Part shown: positions 1 through 11,159 of the stretch, one piece after another
Layout: the number at the start of each line of letters is the position of its first letter
Position numbering within the stretch: the first letter of the stretch is position 1
Origin: Pictodentalium vernedei
Lineage: Eukaryota; Mollusca; Scaphopoda; Dentaliida; Dentaliidae
Assembly (NCBI GenBank): GCA_031216915.1
Contig: CM062296.1
Coordinates: 457,078,681 to 457,142,680 of the forward strand
Reading direction: 5' to 3'
Length of the DNA: 64,000 nucleotides
Notes under the pieces: model-generated
Databases searched by the model: none
The model's input: the letters and a program-made list of their open reading frames with translations, nothing else
Told to the model about the DNA's origin: nothing
Made by a program: the position numbers and the translations under genes

Positions 1-508
1 GGAGCTATTAATTTTCTTCGATTTCCATCAAAAAATGTTGCCGCGGCCAACGTTCTTAGAACTTAGTTTAGTCAGACCTCGATATTTCCCTTTGGCACAC
101 CCTACAGGGCACATTTATGATCGGATTGCTTTAAAACATGGCTTGCTTGTTTGGGGTGACCTCTAGATGGGAGCTATCGATTTTCTTCCATTTCCATCAA
201 AAAATGTTGCCGCGGGCAACGTTCTTAGAACTTAGTTTAGTCAGGCATCAATATACTCCTTTGGTACGCTGTACATAGCACATTTTTGATCAGATCGGTT
301 TGAAACTTGGTATGCTTGTTTGGGGTTACCTCTAGATGGGAGCTATCGATTTTCTTCTATATCTGCCAATAAATGTTGCCGCTGGCAACAACCTTTGATG
401 AGCTTAGTGCAGTTATGCATCAAAATTTCCCCTTGGCACACCCTGCAGGGCACATTTATTATTGGATCACTTTGAAACTTGGTATGCTTGTTGTGTGACC
501 TCTAGACC
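1..508 (+). repeat. A' element internal tandem array (left end outside window)
   Basis: Three units of 169 bp can be read: the phrase GGGAGCTATCGATTTTCTT or a close variant starts near 2, 171 and 340. Each unit also holds CACATTTATGATCGGATTG and a variant of TGGTATGCTTGTTTGGGGT. The same units fill the elements at 13776, 45604 and 62354, so this is the inside of another A' element whose left tip lies before the window. The array stops abruptly near 508 at a Tc1-like transposase fragment. It is non-coding. Confidence 0.85.
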
Positions 509-983
509 GCCGTAGACAAAATCATGATTCATCACTAAAAGGAACTGTTTTCAAACGCTGCTGAGTCCAGTGTTCATGCTGACGTACCCATTCCATTCCG
601 ACGGTATGATGACGTTGGGTAAGGATTGGTCTGTGGTATGGTTGTCTACTGCGGATGCTGTTTTCAGTGCGTCCGTTGTGGACAGTTTGTGCACTGATTC
701 TATAGTTAGTTCTACCAGGAGTAATTGTTGCTTTCCTCGTTGCCGGAAGGAAGCGATCCCGCAAGTGAGACGTCCTGATGTGTTGGTCTTGTGGAGAGGT
801 CGTAACTCTTGGTCGACCTGAATGCGGTTGGTCAGTAGTAGATCCAGTGGTTCTGTACCTTCCAATGAGACAGTAAATAGTGGCCACAGTGACTCCGAAC
901 TCAGCAGCGAGCTCATCTTGAGGTATCCCAGCCTCATGCATACCAATGGCACGCAACCTCTGATTTTCGATTAACCTTGGCAT
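509..983 (-). pseudogene. Tc1-like transposase, N-terminal fragment with internal stop
   Basis: Read on the minus strand from the ATG at 981-983, this gives a protein that starts MPRLIENQRLRAIGMHEAG, followed by a helix-turn-helix segment (DELAAEFGVTVATIYCLIGR) and a basic linker (HSGRPRVTTSPQD). It then runs to the motif SDES, which holds the first catalytic aspartate of the DDE/D domain of Tc1/mariner transposases. The frame ends at 522-524 with TGA directly after SDES. The family normally has arginine here, so this looks like a CGA-to-TGA change. The frame reads on as FCLRR before meeting the A' array near 508. The second aspartate, the third acidic residue and one terminal inverted repeat are missing, so it cannot be active. 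An upstream in-frame ATG at 1055 exists, but the family start is at 983. Confidence 0.85.
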
Positions 984-2082
984 TTTTTTAAATGTTGGAA
1001 GACAAAAACTAGCATGTTTTCTCAATAACCCAGACTCTCTAGCACAACATAACACAAAGAAAATCGTCGGTCACCCATTCAATTTGACATTCTCGAATAG
1101 CACATGTTATTTTGAAATCTGTAGCAAAATTGTATATGGTTGGGTGGACAACAACAACATGTTATTAAACTCTTTGCACGACTTCTTGTCCACAAACATG
1201 TAACATTAGAACTATTATATTTTCATCGTTCTTTATGCTATTTTTTCACATTTGTTTCTATTATACTTTCTCTTTTGACTCAGTATATATTTAATTATTA
1301 AAGATTGCTTTATTACTTGTTTTGTTACAGAGGCCAATTATATTGTTTACCAGAAGCAGAGTTTACAAGATTAATTACTGTCAAAATGCGACAAATCAAA
1401 TGGCCAACATTTATTTATATGCAGGCCTATCCACCCTGCGTTTGAGTTGCTAAATTGAAACATTCTTTTAACATAATTAGAGGAATCCCCTCTCTCAAGT
1501 TTCCATGAAATTATGTTTTAGAGAGACCTGAGAGAAAAAAAACAGTTTTCTGTTTACTTTTTGTAGATTTCTGTATTTAACTTAATATTTTTAGACTGAA
1601 TAATGCATTTTATGTGTTATAACAGGATTTTATTGTACCACATGCACACTGTAGTGTCTCGTTCACCTATCTGAATTTAAGTCAGTTTTTGAAATACTTA
1701 TCTATCTCCTAAGTTGCATATTTTTTACCGTGCTGTAAACTGTAAACTCAGACTCAAGTTTGAAAAACATAACATGAAGTCGCAAAATTGTGAGAATTTG
1801 TCCAAGGGTCGTGAGTTCGTAAGATGGCATCAACAATTAGGGATCCTTCTGCCCAAATCATGGAACTTAACATGTCTCATAGATGCGGAAAGGGATCTTA
1901 ACTCTCTACACATTAATGATGAAATATCAAAATTTCAAACTGAAAATTGTTTCCATTGTTTAACATTTGACCTTCTTCTGTATTTTGGAATATATTTTCT
2001 ATCAAATCTTGTCAAGGGGCTATAAAGCTGAAGTTGCCAAAATTTTTTCAAAACATTTTTGAAGTTTATTTTGATTAAATAG
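984..2082. other. Intron sequence, no gene recognised
   Basis: AT-rich sequence inside the intron that precedes the first ERM exon of the window. The first 100 or so bases may include the outer end of the Tc1-like element, but I could not define a terminal repeat. A 103-codon open frame at 1714-2025 has no recognisable domain and the composition of non-coding DNA. Confidence 0.6.
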
Positions 2083-2240
2083 AGAGTAATCGCTTGACTG
2101 GACTGGTTACGTGATATAATTCATGAGAGGTGAGGACGTGTACAAACACGAGTGCGTGAATGCGCACAAGTGTTTTACAATATAGTCCCTTGCCTCGAAT
2201 GAATTATTTCATGTAACCAGTCCAGTCAAGCGATTACTCT
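2083..2240. mobile_element. Foldback/MITE-like element, 158 bp
   Basis: The outermost 28 bases are a perfect inverted repeat: AGAGTAATCGCTTGAC... at 2083-2110 is the reverse complement of 2213-2240. With a few mismatches the pairing continues inward (ATAATTCAT on both arms) to about 45 bp per arm, so a single strand would fold into one long hairpin. It has no coding capacity. I could not find a convincing target duplication: the flanks are TTAAATAG and GTTTATTA. Confidence 0.85.
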
Positions 2241-3012
2241 GTTTATTACTTTTCATTATTAACGATAATTATATTATTTAAACTTTTACCTCATGTAACG
2301 GCCACCACTATTCTCTAAAATCGCCAATTTTTTTGTCTCTAAAACATAGATTATTAACTCTCATTGAAACGAGCTCATTCCAATGAGGGGTCATAACCTG
2401 TGTTTTTGAGACAGAAAATGAAAAAAATTAGTTATTCAAGAAATTTTATGCAAATGTCGTCTGCTTTTCATGTTAGGTATGTTAGGTAAAAGGTTTAAAA
2501 AAAACAAGACACCATTACACCCACGGCAAAGAGTCTTTGTTTGCGTGCACGAATACATGACCCAATTGTTGATTGCATAATTCACTTGTTAAGTTATTGT
2601 TTATAATCAAACCGGGAAATCCCAGTAAATCACGCTTTGGAAAGTAATAAGAATATAAAATGCTAAATTTTAAAGATTAGTCTTTGCAGATTTTGATTCC
2701 ACATTGTTACATTTAGACTCTGTGGTTTTCTGTCTGCATACATAAAGATGAGGGTCTCGATCCTGATACATAATTTATCTTTTGTATTGGGTCTATTATC
2801 TTTATACAAATCCCAAATTTGTATCTTAAGTCTTGCATATTTTTCTATCTGTTATCTTAAATAGCAATTCAATAGTCCTTTTCATCAGAACAGCAACATA
2901 ATTTTGTGAGAATTTGTTTTCTCCCTGATTTGTTTCTGAACAGCAGAATAGAAATGGCATATTGTGATTCCGTCAGAATTTTAAAAACATTTCTGATCCT
3001 GAAAGAAAGGCA
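2241..3012. other. Intron sequence with one dispersed-repeat fragment
   Basis: Mostly unique-looking AT-rich DNA. About 2290-2480 resembles the repeat at 43040-43990: both have AGCTCATTCCAAT near a GAGACA phrase and a variant of TTAGTTATTCAAGAAATTT. No gene is visible. Confidence 0.6.
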
Positions 3013-3017
3013 TTTTT

Positions 3018-4702
3018 AGCTCAACTTTGACCCAAGTCAAATTTGAGGTTATGCCATGGCCAGTCGTCCGTCTGTCCGTCAACAATTTAATATGGCTCGG
3101 GCTGGAGGCCGTATTTATGACCCTACCTTTACGAAACTTTTTGAGTACCTTTGTTATCACCGTGGGAGGAGAACGAGTGTTCTTGGGTGCAGTCCGAAAT
3201 TCAAGATGACCACCAGCAGCCATTTTGTACTTTAGTTAGTGCAATCAGTTTTTTGTACAGAACTTGTGCATGAAAGTTCTGTTTTGAATAAATTTTTGTA
3301 TGAATGTTTAGTAACATGGAATACATCACACATAATACAGGTTTTTTTCTCGTGCAAAAATTATGTAAATTAGATGAACTTTGATTTATTCAGTGCTACT
3401 TATGCACAGTAATTGCACATGTCAATCCGGCTCAGACTAGGGGCTGTATTTATGAACCGATCTTCACGAAACATCTTGGGTACCTTTGTTATCACCTTGG
3501 GATGAGAACGAGTGTTTCTGGGTGCGATCCAAAATTCAAGATGGCTGCCAGTGGCCATTTTGTACTGAAATTAGGGCCAATCAGTTTTTTTGTACACAAC
3601 TTCTATACGGCTCAGGCTAGAGGCCATATTTATGAACCGATCTTCATGAAACTTTTTGGGTACCTTTGTTATCACCTTGGGACTGGAGCGAGTCTTTTTT
3701 GGTGCCTTTGTTATCAGAGAACAAATATTTTGGGATTCAGTCAGACCCACTCTGGGTCTGAAAGATTTCTTTTCTTGTTTTATCATCTGACTATCACCCA
3801 CCTTTACAATACTTTACCTATACATTTGTTACAGGCTACGGTCAGTATAGCAAACTTCTTGGGTACCTTTGTTATCACCGTGAGACAAAAACGACTGTTT
3901 TTGGGTGCAGTCCGAAATTCAAGATGGCCACCAGCAGTCATTTTGTACCAAAATTAGTGCAATCAGTTTTTTGTACAGAATTTCTGTTTGAAAGTTTTGA
4001 TTTGAATAAATTTTTGTTTGAATGTTAGTAACATGTAATACATCACATATAATACAGGTTTTTTTCTCGTGCAGAAATTATGCAAATTAGATGAATTTTG
4101 ATTTATTCAGTGCTACTTCTACACTGTAAGTGCTCATATCAATATGGCTAGGGCTGGAGGCTGTATGTATGAACCGATCTTCATGAAACTTCTTGGGTAC
4201 CTTTGTTATCACCTTGGGACGAAAACAAGTGTTTTGGGGTGCAGTCCGAAATTCAGGATGGCTGCCAGGGACCGTTTTGTACCAAAATTTGGTCCAATCA
4301 GTTTTTTGTACACAACTTCTACATGGCTCAGGCTAGAGGCCGTATTTATGAACCGATCTTCATGAAACTTTTTGGGTACCTTTGTTATCACCTTGGGACA
4401 GGAGCGAGTCTTTTTGGGTGCCTTTGTTATCCAGAGAACAAATATTTTGGGGTTCAGTCAGACCCTCTCTGGGTCTGAAAGATTTCTTTTTTTGTTTAGC
4501 ATCTGACTGTCACCCACCTTTACAATACTTTACCTATACATTTGTTGCAGGCTACGGTCTGTATTTAGGTACAGACCAGTGCAATACTTTATATGTACCT
4601 TTGTTATCAGGTCATTACCTAGATGTTTGCCATTGCTGTGTTACATACTATACATGTACATGTCTTAACAAGTTGAGCTACTGTGTCATTGACACTTTCA
4701 TT
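3018..4702 (+). mobile_element. A element, complete (Helentron/HINE-like, non-autonomous)
   Basis: The left tip AGCTCAACTTTGACCC follows a T run and pairs with a nearby arm (AAGTCAAATTTGAGGT) as an imperfect hairpin. A short GTCCGTCTGTCCGTC stretch follows. The body is a tandem array whose units contain GTATTTATGAACCGATCTT, TTCTTGGGTACCTTTGTTAT and CAAGATGGC...GCCATTTTGTAC. The right end carries CAAGTTGAGCTA, the inverted copy of the tip, then the hairpin around TGTCATTGACA and TTTCATT. Open frames in the array occur on both strands and are by-products of the repeat. Confidence 0.8.
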
Positions 4703-4809
4703 GTTTGTTTTAACGGAGCAATCACCAAATAGTTCTCGGAAATCGGAATATGGCTTTATAATGATGGTGATGCAGGAAAAAGTGTTTGATAGTGATAAAG
4801 CAGATTTTT

Positions 4810-5284
4810 AGCTGAACTTAGCGAAGCTCAAGGGGAGTTCTTTGGTCACCATCTAGCATCTATCTGGCATGAACTTTTCATTATCAACTTCTCAAAAACA
4901 GCTAGACAAAATATAACCACATTTGGAATACATGTTTTTTATATGTCAATTCACATTTGTTCAGATAAAGTTGCCAAACACACAGGAGGCCTAACCCTGT
5001 TCGCATCCAGAAAATCCTTTTTCAAAAAATTAAAAGCTCTAGAACCACCAATCGGACCCCTTTTATATGTATTATCAGTATGCCTAGAAAGGTTAGATTC
5101 ATGTTTGTTCAAATCCACTCCCTGGGTTCATTTTGGGCTCGCTTTGGGACCCCAAATTGTAACATAGTGCAATATTATGCAAGTTCTTTAAACGTCTTCA
5201 AATCCACCAGACATAATCTTTTGATATTTGGTGTACAGCATCCTTTGAGGATCAGATTCAAGTTTGTTCCAATCACCCCTTTGG
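4810..5284 (+). mobile_element. B-type element, left fragment
   Basis: The left tip AGCTGAACTTAGCGAAGCTC after ATTTTT is a mutated form of the B' tip seen at 20070 and 39424. B-type body phrases follow (AGGTTAGATTCATGTTTG, TTTGATATTTGGTGTACAGC). The right end with its GGCCCC hairpin is absent. The sequence passes into a SINE near 5285. Confidence 0.65.
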
Positions 5285-5491
5285 AACCGTAGTAAACAAG
5301 TTCTGCTTTACTAGTAAAATAGGACCATGCTCTACTGGTAAAATAGGAACTGGAACCAATGCCTGGGGTGGGAGATCTCTAATGTGAGCAGCATAGATAT
5401 AAACAATTGGCTATACTTTTCTTCATACAGATCTTGTGGCCAAGATGTAGCCAAAGATGCTGAAAGTGATCTTAAACACCAATAAATAAAT
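5285..5491 (+). mobile_element. SINE2 copy, probably 5'-incomplete
   Basis: It matches the SINE2 copies at 8298-8518 and 63126-63331: AAGTTCTGCTTTACTAGTAA, AATGCCTGGGGTGGGAG, TATAAACAATTGGCT, and a tail CTTAAACACCAATAAATAAA. The tail is also shared with SINE1. Repeats of the AATAAAT type mark the 3' end. I did not identify target duplications. Confidence 0.7.
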
Positions 5492-5796
5492 TGTTCCAAT
5501 CAAGTTGCAGGCTTCATATTTAAGCTCTTTGTAGCCAGAGGCAGATCTTACATCGATCCAAAATGACTGACAAGAAGTATGAATATTATTCTTATTGCCA
5601 CTAGACATTTTGGTAATTTTGAGTCTCGGTATACAATAGATTGGTGGCCTACTACTGAGCAGCATACCAAATAATCTTTTAGCATTGGTATAAATGTGAT
5701 GAACAGGACTGGCATTTTCAGGGCAGGGATTTATTCGCTCGCCTACTGCTTGCCTTAAAAAAATTAAGGAAGGCAAAAAATAGCCATCCTGGCCTT
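5492..5796. other. Intron sequence, nothing recognised
   Basis: No repeat family, RNA or coding signal that I can identify. A 117-codon minus-strand frame (5423-5776) runs through the SINE tail into this stretch and shows no domain. Confidence 0.5.
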
Positions 5797-6007
5797 AGTA
5801 AAGAATAGAGCTGTCTCGGTGTTGAAATTTAACTTTGATGTCAATTTTCGATTTTTTTGGACAAAAAACCTTGATGTCGATGTTAATAACACATGTGCCT
5901 CATTTAGTCTTTCGAGTTTGAAAATTGTGCGCGAGTGAGGTTTCAGTAACTTTTAGCGCTGTTTTGAGAAAAGTGGGTCTCGTTTCAAGTCCATAAAAAC
6001 ACTTTTT

Positions 6008-8186
6008 AGCTCAACTTTGGCGAAGTCAAATCTGAGCTATTGTCATGGCCCGTCGTCCGTCCGTCCGTCCGTCTGGCCGTCTGTCCGTACGTCAACAATT
6101 GGCTATGGCTCGGGCTAGAGGTCGTATTTATGAACCGATCTTTACAAAACTTCTTGTGTACCTTTGTTATGACCCTGGGATGGGAACGAGTGTTTTTAGG
6201 TGTGGTCCGAAATTCAAGATGGCTGCCAGTGGCCATTTTGTACCGATGATGCAAAAATCAGTTTTTTGTACAGAACTTCTGTATGAAAGTTCTGATTTGA
6301 ATAAAGTTTTGTATAAATGTTTAGTACCATGGGATACATCACATATAATACGGGTTTTTTTCTCATGCGTAAATTATGCAAATTAGACTGACTTTGATTT
6401 ATTTAGTGTTACTTTCAGAGCTGTAAGTGCCAAGCTGCTATGGCTCGGGCTAGAGGCCGTATTTATGAACCGATCTTTACGAAACTTCTTGGGTACCTTT
6501 GTTATGACCGTGGGACGAGAACGAGTGTTTTTGGGTGCGGTCCGAAATTCAAGATGGCTGCCAGCTGCCATTTTGTACCGACGATGCAGAAATCTGTTTT
6601 TTGTACAGAACTTCCATATGAAAGCTCTGATTTGAATAATTTTTTGTATGAATGTTTAGTACCATGGGATACATCACATATAATACGGTTTTTTTTCTCG
6701 TACGTAAATTGTGCAAATTAGACTAATTTTGATGTTTTTTGGGGTTACTTTCAGCACTGTAAGTGCAAATGCCAATACGGCTCGGGCTAGAGGCCGTATT
6801 TATGAACCGATCTTTACGAAACTTCTTGGGTACCTTTGGTATCACCGTGGGACGAGAACGAGTGTTTTGGGGTCCGGTCCAAAATTCAAGATGGCCGATG
6901 GCAGCCATTTTGTACAAAATTAGGTGCAATCAGATTTTTGCACAGAACTTCCATATGAAAGCCCTGATTTGAATAATTCTTTTGTGTGAATGTTTAGTAC
7001 CATGGGATGCATCACATATAATACGGGTTTTTTTCTCGTGCAGAAATTATGCAAATTAGATGAACTTTGATTTTTTCAGTGCGACTTACACACAGTAAGT
7101 ACACATGTCAATATGGCTCAGACTAGAGTCTGTATTTATGAACTGATCTTCACGAAATGTCTTGGGTACCTTTGTTATCACCTTGGGACAAGAACGAGTG
7201 TTTCTGGGTGCGGTCTAAAATTCAAGATGGCTGCTAGTGGCCATTTTGTACCGAAATTAGGTCTAATCAGTTTTTTGTACACAACTTCTATACAGCTCAG
7301 ACTAGAGGCCATATTTATGAACCAATCTTTACGAAACTTCTTGGGTACCTTTGTTATCACCTTGGGATGAGAGCGAGTGTTTTTGGGTGTGGTCCGAAAT
7401 TCAAGATGGCCACCAGCAGCCATTTTGTACCAAAATTAGTGCAATCAGTCTTTTGTATAGAACTTCTGTATGAAAGTTCTGATTTTAATAAATTTTTGTA
7501 TGAATGTTTAGTAACATGGAATACATCACATATTGTAAGGGTGTTTTTTTCGTGCAGAAATTATGCAAATTAGATGAACTTTGATTTATTCAGTGCTACT
7601 TACACAATGTAAACACACATGTCAATACGGCTCAGGGTAGAGGCTGTATTTATGAACCGATCTTCACAAAACTTCTTGGGTACCTTTGTTATCTCCTTGG
7701 GATGAGAATGAGTGTTTCTGGGTATGGTCCAAAATTCAAGATGGCTGCCAGTGGCCATTTTGTACCGAAATTAGGTCCAATCAGTTTTTTGTCACAAGTT
7801 CTATACAGCTCGTATTTATGAACTGATCTTCACAAAACTTCTTGAGTACTTTTGTTTTCACCTTGGGACAGGAACGAGTGTGTTTTGGGGTGCCTTTGTT
7901 ATCACTGTGCTATGAGAACAAATATTTTGGGGTTCATTCAGACCCACTTTGGGACTCAAAGATTTTTTCTAGTTCAGCATCTGACTGTCACCCACCTTTA
8001 CAATACTTTACCTATACATTTGTTACAGGCAACGGTCAGTATTTATGTACAGGCTGTTACAATACTTTATATGTACCTTTGTTATCAGGTCATTACCTAG
8101 ATGTTTGTCATTGCTGTGTCACATACTATACATGTACATGTCTTTGTCTTGACAAGTTGAGCTACAGTGTCATTGACACTTTCATT
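6008..8186 (+). mobile_element. A element, complete
   Basis: The left tip AGCTCAACTTTGGCGAAG pairs with TCAAATCTGAGCT. It is followed by CCGTCCGTCCGTCCGTC, then an array of about 170- to 340-bp units with the phrases CGGGCTAGAGG, TATTTATGAACCGATCTTTA and TTCAAGATGGC. The last 200 bp are a non-repeated A tail (CATTACCTAGATGTTTGTCA), ending in GACAAGTTGAGCTACAGTG and TGTCATTGACACTTTCATT. The GAGCT-ending copy of the tip is inside the terminal hairpin by about 5 bases. It lies wholly inside the TIR transposon 5797-11000 and is therefore younger than it. Confidence 0.85.
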
Positions 8187-8297
8187 TTTGTAAACTATTG
8201 AAAAAACACAGTACCTTTATGTTCGTCGGGCATTAATCTAATAATCTATGCATGTCATGCATGATGTGTATTGAATATTCTATCAATCAACGTGATG

Positions 8298-8518
8298 CCC
8301 CCGTGGAAACCCTGGGAAGTGAAGCAGTGCTTGTTTACTGTGGTAAAAAAGCTCTGTTTCACTGGTAAAATAGGACCCAGTCACTAATGCTTGGGGTGCG
8401 AGTCCTCTAAAATAGGCAATATGGGGTATAAACAATTGACTGACCTTGACTTTATCTCCATGTTGTGGTAATGATTAGCCATTGTGCAGAAGTATGTGAC
8501 CATAAACAACAATAAATA
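8298..8518 (+). mobile_element. SINE2 copy with 13-bp target duplication
   Basis: The element starts CCCCCGTGGAAACCCTGG and ends ACAATAAATAA. AATCAACGTGATG lies on both sides (8285-8297 and 8519-8531), a clean target duplication of 13 bp as made by LINE-type reverse transcription. The 3' part GATTAGCCATTGTGCAGAAG is nearly the same as in SINE1, while the 5' part differs and has no clear tRNA A/B boxes. It resides in the TIR transposon. Confidence 0.85.
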
Positions 8519-8580
8519 AATCAACGTGATGAAATTAAGAGCATTTAAATCCACAATGTTAGTTTAGGTTTCACATGTAA

Positions 8581-8809
8581 ACATCTAATTAACATAAGAG
8601 CGCGTGCTGAATATGCACACTCGATTGACATTTGAGTGTTCCTGCTGCAAACTCTTGAAACAAAAGTCCAGTAATTGAACAGAAAATGGCACACAGATTG
8701 GAAGATTATCGGGACTGAGGGATTTGCACAATTAGCAACAGGGACACTCGACTCTCAATCAAGTGTGTGTATTGACTATTGACCATGCGCTCTTATGTTA
8801 ATTAGATGT
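8581..8809. mobile_element. Foldback/MITE-like element, 229 bp
   Basis: ACATCTAATTAACATAAGAG at the left is the exact reverse complement of the right end; the perfect arm is 23 bases. Similarity extends outward through TTCACA and inward with mismatches (ACACTCGATTG against CAATCAAGTGTG). It is unrelated in sequence to the foldback element at 2083. It has no open frame of note. Confidence 0.8.
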
Positions 8810-8862
8810 CTATTGTGAATTATGAAAATATTGAGAGAAAAAATTGTAACTTGCTGATTTTT

Positions 8863-10819
8863 AGCTCACCTGACTTTCAGTCAGGAGAGCTATAGTGATC
8901 ACTCACCGTCTGTGAACATGGTGTTTGCGTCTTCTCCTCCCAAACCGCTGAACCAATTTAATTGATATTTGAGATAATAGTTTGTTATGACATCGCAATT
9001 TGATTCTGTTCAAATCAAGTTGCCTCGCCCGTGGGTAGGGCCACACCCAAAAAGTGTGCTGAAATCTTAAAAAATCTTCTCATGAACCAGCAGTAGCAGA
9101 GACTTGATATTTGGTGTGCAGCTTCCTTTTGAGGTGTAGACTCAGATTTGTTCAATAGAAGTTTGTGGGGCTATACTTGGTGTCATCGGGGGAGGGGCAA
9201 AATTTTTGGCCCCGCCCAAAATTTCTATTTTCCAAACCGAGAGGCTGATTTGAACCAAATTTTATGTGAGGGCTTATTGGGTCATAAGTACCTAAGTTAT
9301 GCTGATTTTTTTTTCCCGTAGCCCCATGGGAACCGCAGGAGCTAAAAATAGAAAAAATTCAAAATGCCCATATCTCCAAAACTACACGGCACCGAGAATT
9401 TTTATTTGGTGTGAAGCTTCCTTAGGACCAACAGAAAGAATTGGTAAAAAAAAATTGCCATCGGTTTTATCATAGGGTACAGTTTCGGGACTTTGAAAAA
9501 GTGCTGAGTCAGCACTTTTTAACACCATAGGCAATGGGAAAAACATTAAAAAATCTTCTCCAGATCCAGCAGGCAGAATCTTTTGATATTTGGTATGCAA
9601 CATTGTAGGGTGGATCTGATTCAAGTTTGTTCAAATTGGCCCCCTGGGTTCATATTTGGGCTCAGTATAGAAGCCTGATTTCGAACTTGGTGCATTTCAG
9701 GCAAATTTCTTAAAAAATCTTCTTCTCCAGATCCAGGTGGCAGAATCTTTTGATATTTGGTATGCAACATTGTGGGGTGGATCTGATTCAAGTTTGTTCA
9801 AATCGGCCCCTTGGGTTTATATTTGGGCTCAGTATAGGAGCCCAAATTTGAACCTAGTGCATTTCAGGCAAATTTCTTTGAAAATCTTCTCAAGATCCAG
9901 CAGGCAGAATCTTTTGATATTGGGTATGCACCATGCTTAGGGGGGTGAGATTCAATTTTGTTCAAGCCAAGTTCCTGGGTTCATATTTGGGCTCACTGTG
10001 GGAGCCTAAATTATAATTTAGTTCAAAATGAGGAACTTTCTTTAAAAATCTTCTTTAGATCCAGCAACTGGAATGTTTTGATATTTGGTATGCAGCATCC
10101 TTAGGGGGGTGAGATTCAAGTTTGTTCAAGCCATGTCCCTAGGTCCATATTTGGGCTCACTGTGGGAGCTTGAATTGTAACTTTGTTCGAAATGAGGAAC
10201 TTTCTTAAAAAATCTTCTTCATCAGATCCAGCAGTCGGAATGGTTTGATACGTGGTGAGTAGCATCCTTGGGGGGGAGGGGGGGGGGGATTCAAGTGTGT
10301 CAAAGCCAAGTGCATGGGTTCATATTTGGGCTCCCTGTGGGAGCCCAAATTATAACTTAGTCAATATGAGGAATTTTTCATTAAAAATCTTTTTCAGATT
10401 CAGCAGTTGGAATGTTTTGATATTTGGCATGGAGCAACCTTAGGGGGCTGAGATTCAAGTTTGTTCAATGGTTCAAAATGAGGAATTTTCTTTAAAAATC
10501 TTCTTCTTCAGATCCAGCAGTCGGAATGTTTTGATATTTGGTGTGCAGAATCCTTAGGGGTGTGAGATTCAGGTTTGTTAAAGATAAGTCCCTGGGTTCA
10601 TACATGGGCTCCCTGTGGGAGCCCGAATTATGACTTAGTTCAATATGAGGAATATTCTTTAAAAATCTTTTTTTTAGATCCACTGGTCAGAATATTTGGA
10701 TATTTGGTATAAGCTTTTCTTAGGAGGAGCAGATGCAACTTGTTGAAATCAATTTTCTGGGTTGATATTTAGGCTACCATGTCAGGTGAGCGCCCTCAGG
10801 CCCCCTGGGGCCTCTTGTC
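8863..10819 (+). mobile_element. B element, complete
   Basis: The left tip AGCTCACCTGAC pairs with GTCAGGAGAGCT. A unique B leader follows (GAACATGGTGTTTGCGTCTT, TGAACCAATTTAATTGATAT), then a low-copy body with GGGCTATACTTGG and CCCATATCTCCAAAACTACA, then an array of about 170-bp units (GATCCAGCAGGCAGAATCTT, TTTGATATTTGGTATGCA, TTCATATTTGGGCTC). The right end has GTCAGGTGAGC, the inverted copy of the tip, then the perfect hairpin AGGCCCCCTGGGGCCT (10798-10813) and CTTGT. It was inserted into the TIR transposon. Confidence 0.85.
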
Positions 10820-11159
10820 TTTCATGCGAGGGGCACGTCACTCCATGTTGCAAATGCACAACAGAAACAGAAAATTGCATTATGGGTATAACATCGACTT
10901 TCGCGATTTTTTAGAAGTTGCTTTGGTTCGATTTGCGGTGTTCTTATACACCGAAAATCGCACCGATAAAACCGACACCGAGACAGCTCTAGTAAAGAAT
11001 GATTACCATAATAGCCTCTTCCAAAAACCCACATCTTTTCAGATCCCTGATATGTTAGTGGTCTCTGTAAGACAGCCACTCTGCCCCTCCCACACCTCCG
11101 ATTTTGTAGTGGCACTGTCCTTCCGTCCTTCCATCCATCTATAGACTAAGTTGGTTTTC

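Larger units (their letters stand above)
5797..11000. mobile_element. TIR DNA transposon with 10-bp target duplication, filled by later insertions
   Basis: The left end AGAGCTGTCTCGGTGTTG (from 5807) and the right end CGACACCGAGACAGCTCT (to 10990) are inverted repeats: the outer 16 bases match perfectly, and weaker similarity continues to about 95 bp (GTCGATGTTA on both arms). Both ends are flanked by AGTAAAGAAT, at 5797-5806 and 10991-11000, a direct duplication of 10 bp. A TSD of 9-11 bp is typical of Mutator-like elements; other superfamilies usually make shorter ones. Inside lie a complete A element, a SINE with its own duplication, a foldback element and a complete B element. Removing these leaves roughly 1 kb with no transposase, so the original was non-autonomous. 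Confidence 0.75.

Noticed and set aside
1714..2025. 103-codon open frame
   Set aside because: No domain, no splice or start context, AT-rich codon use as in the surrounding intron.
5423..5776. 117-codon minus-strand frame
   Set aside because: It overlaps a SINE tail and has no recognisable domain.
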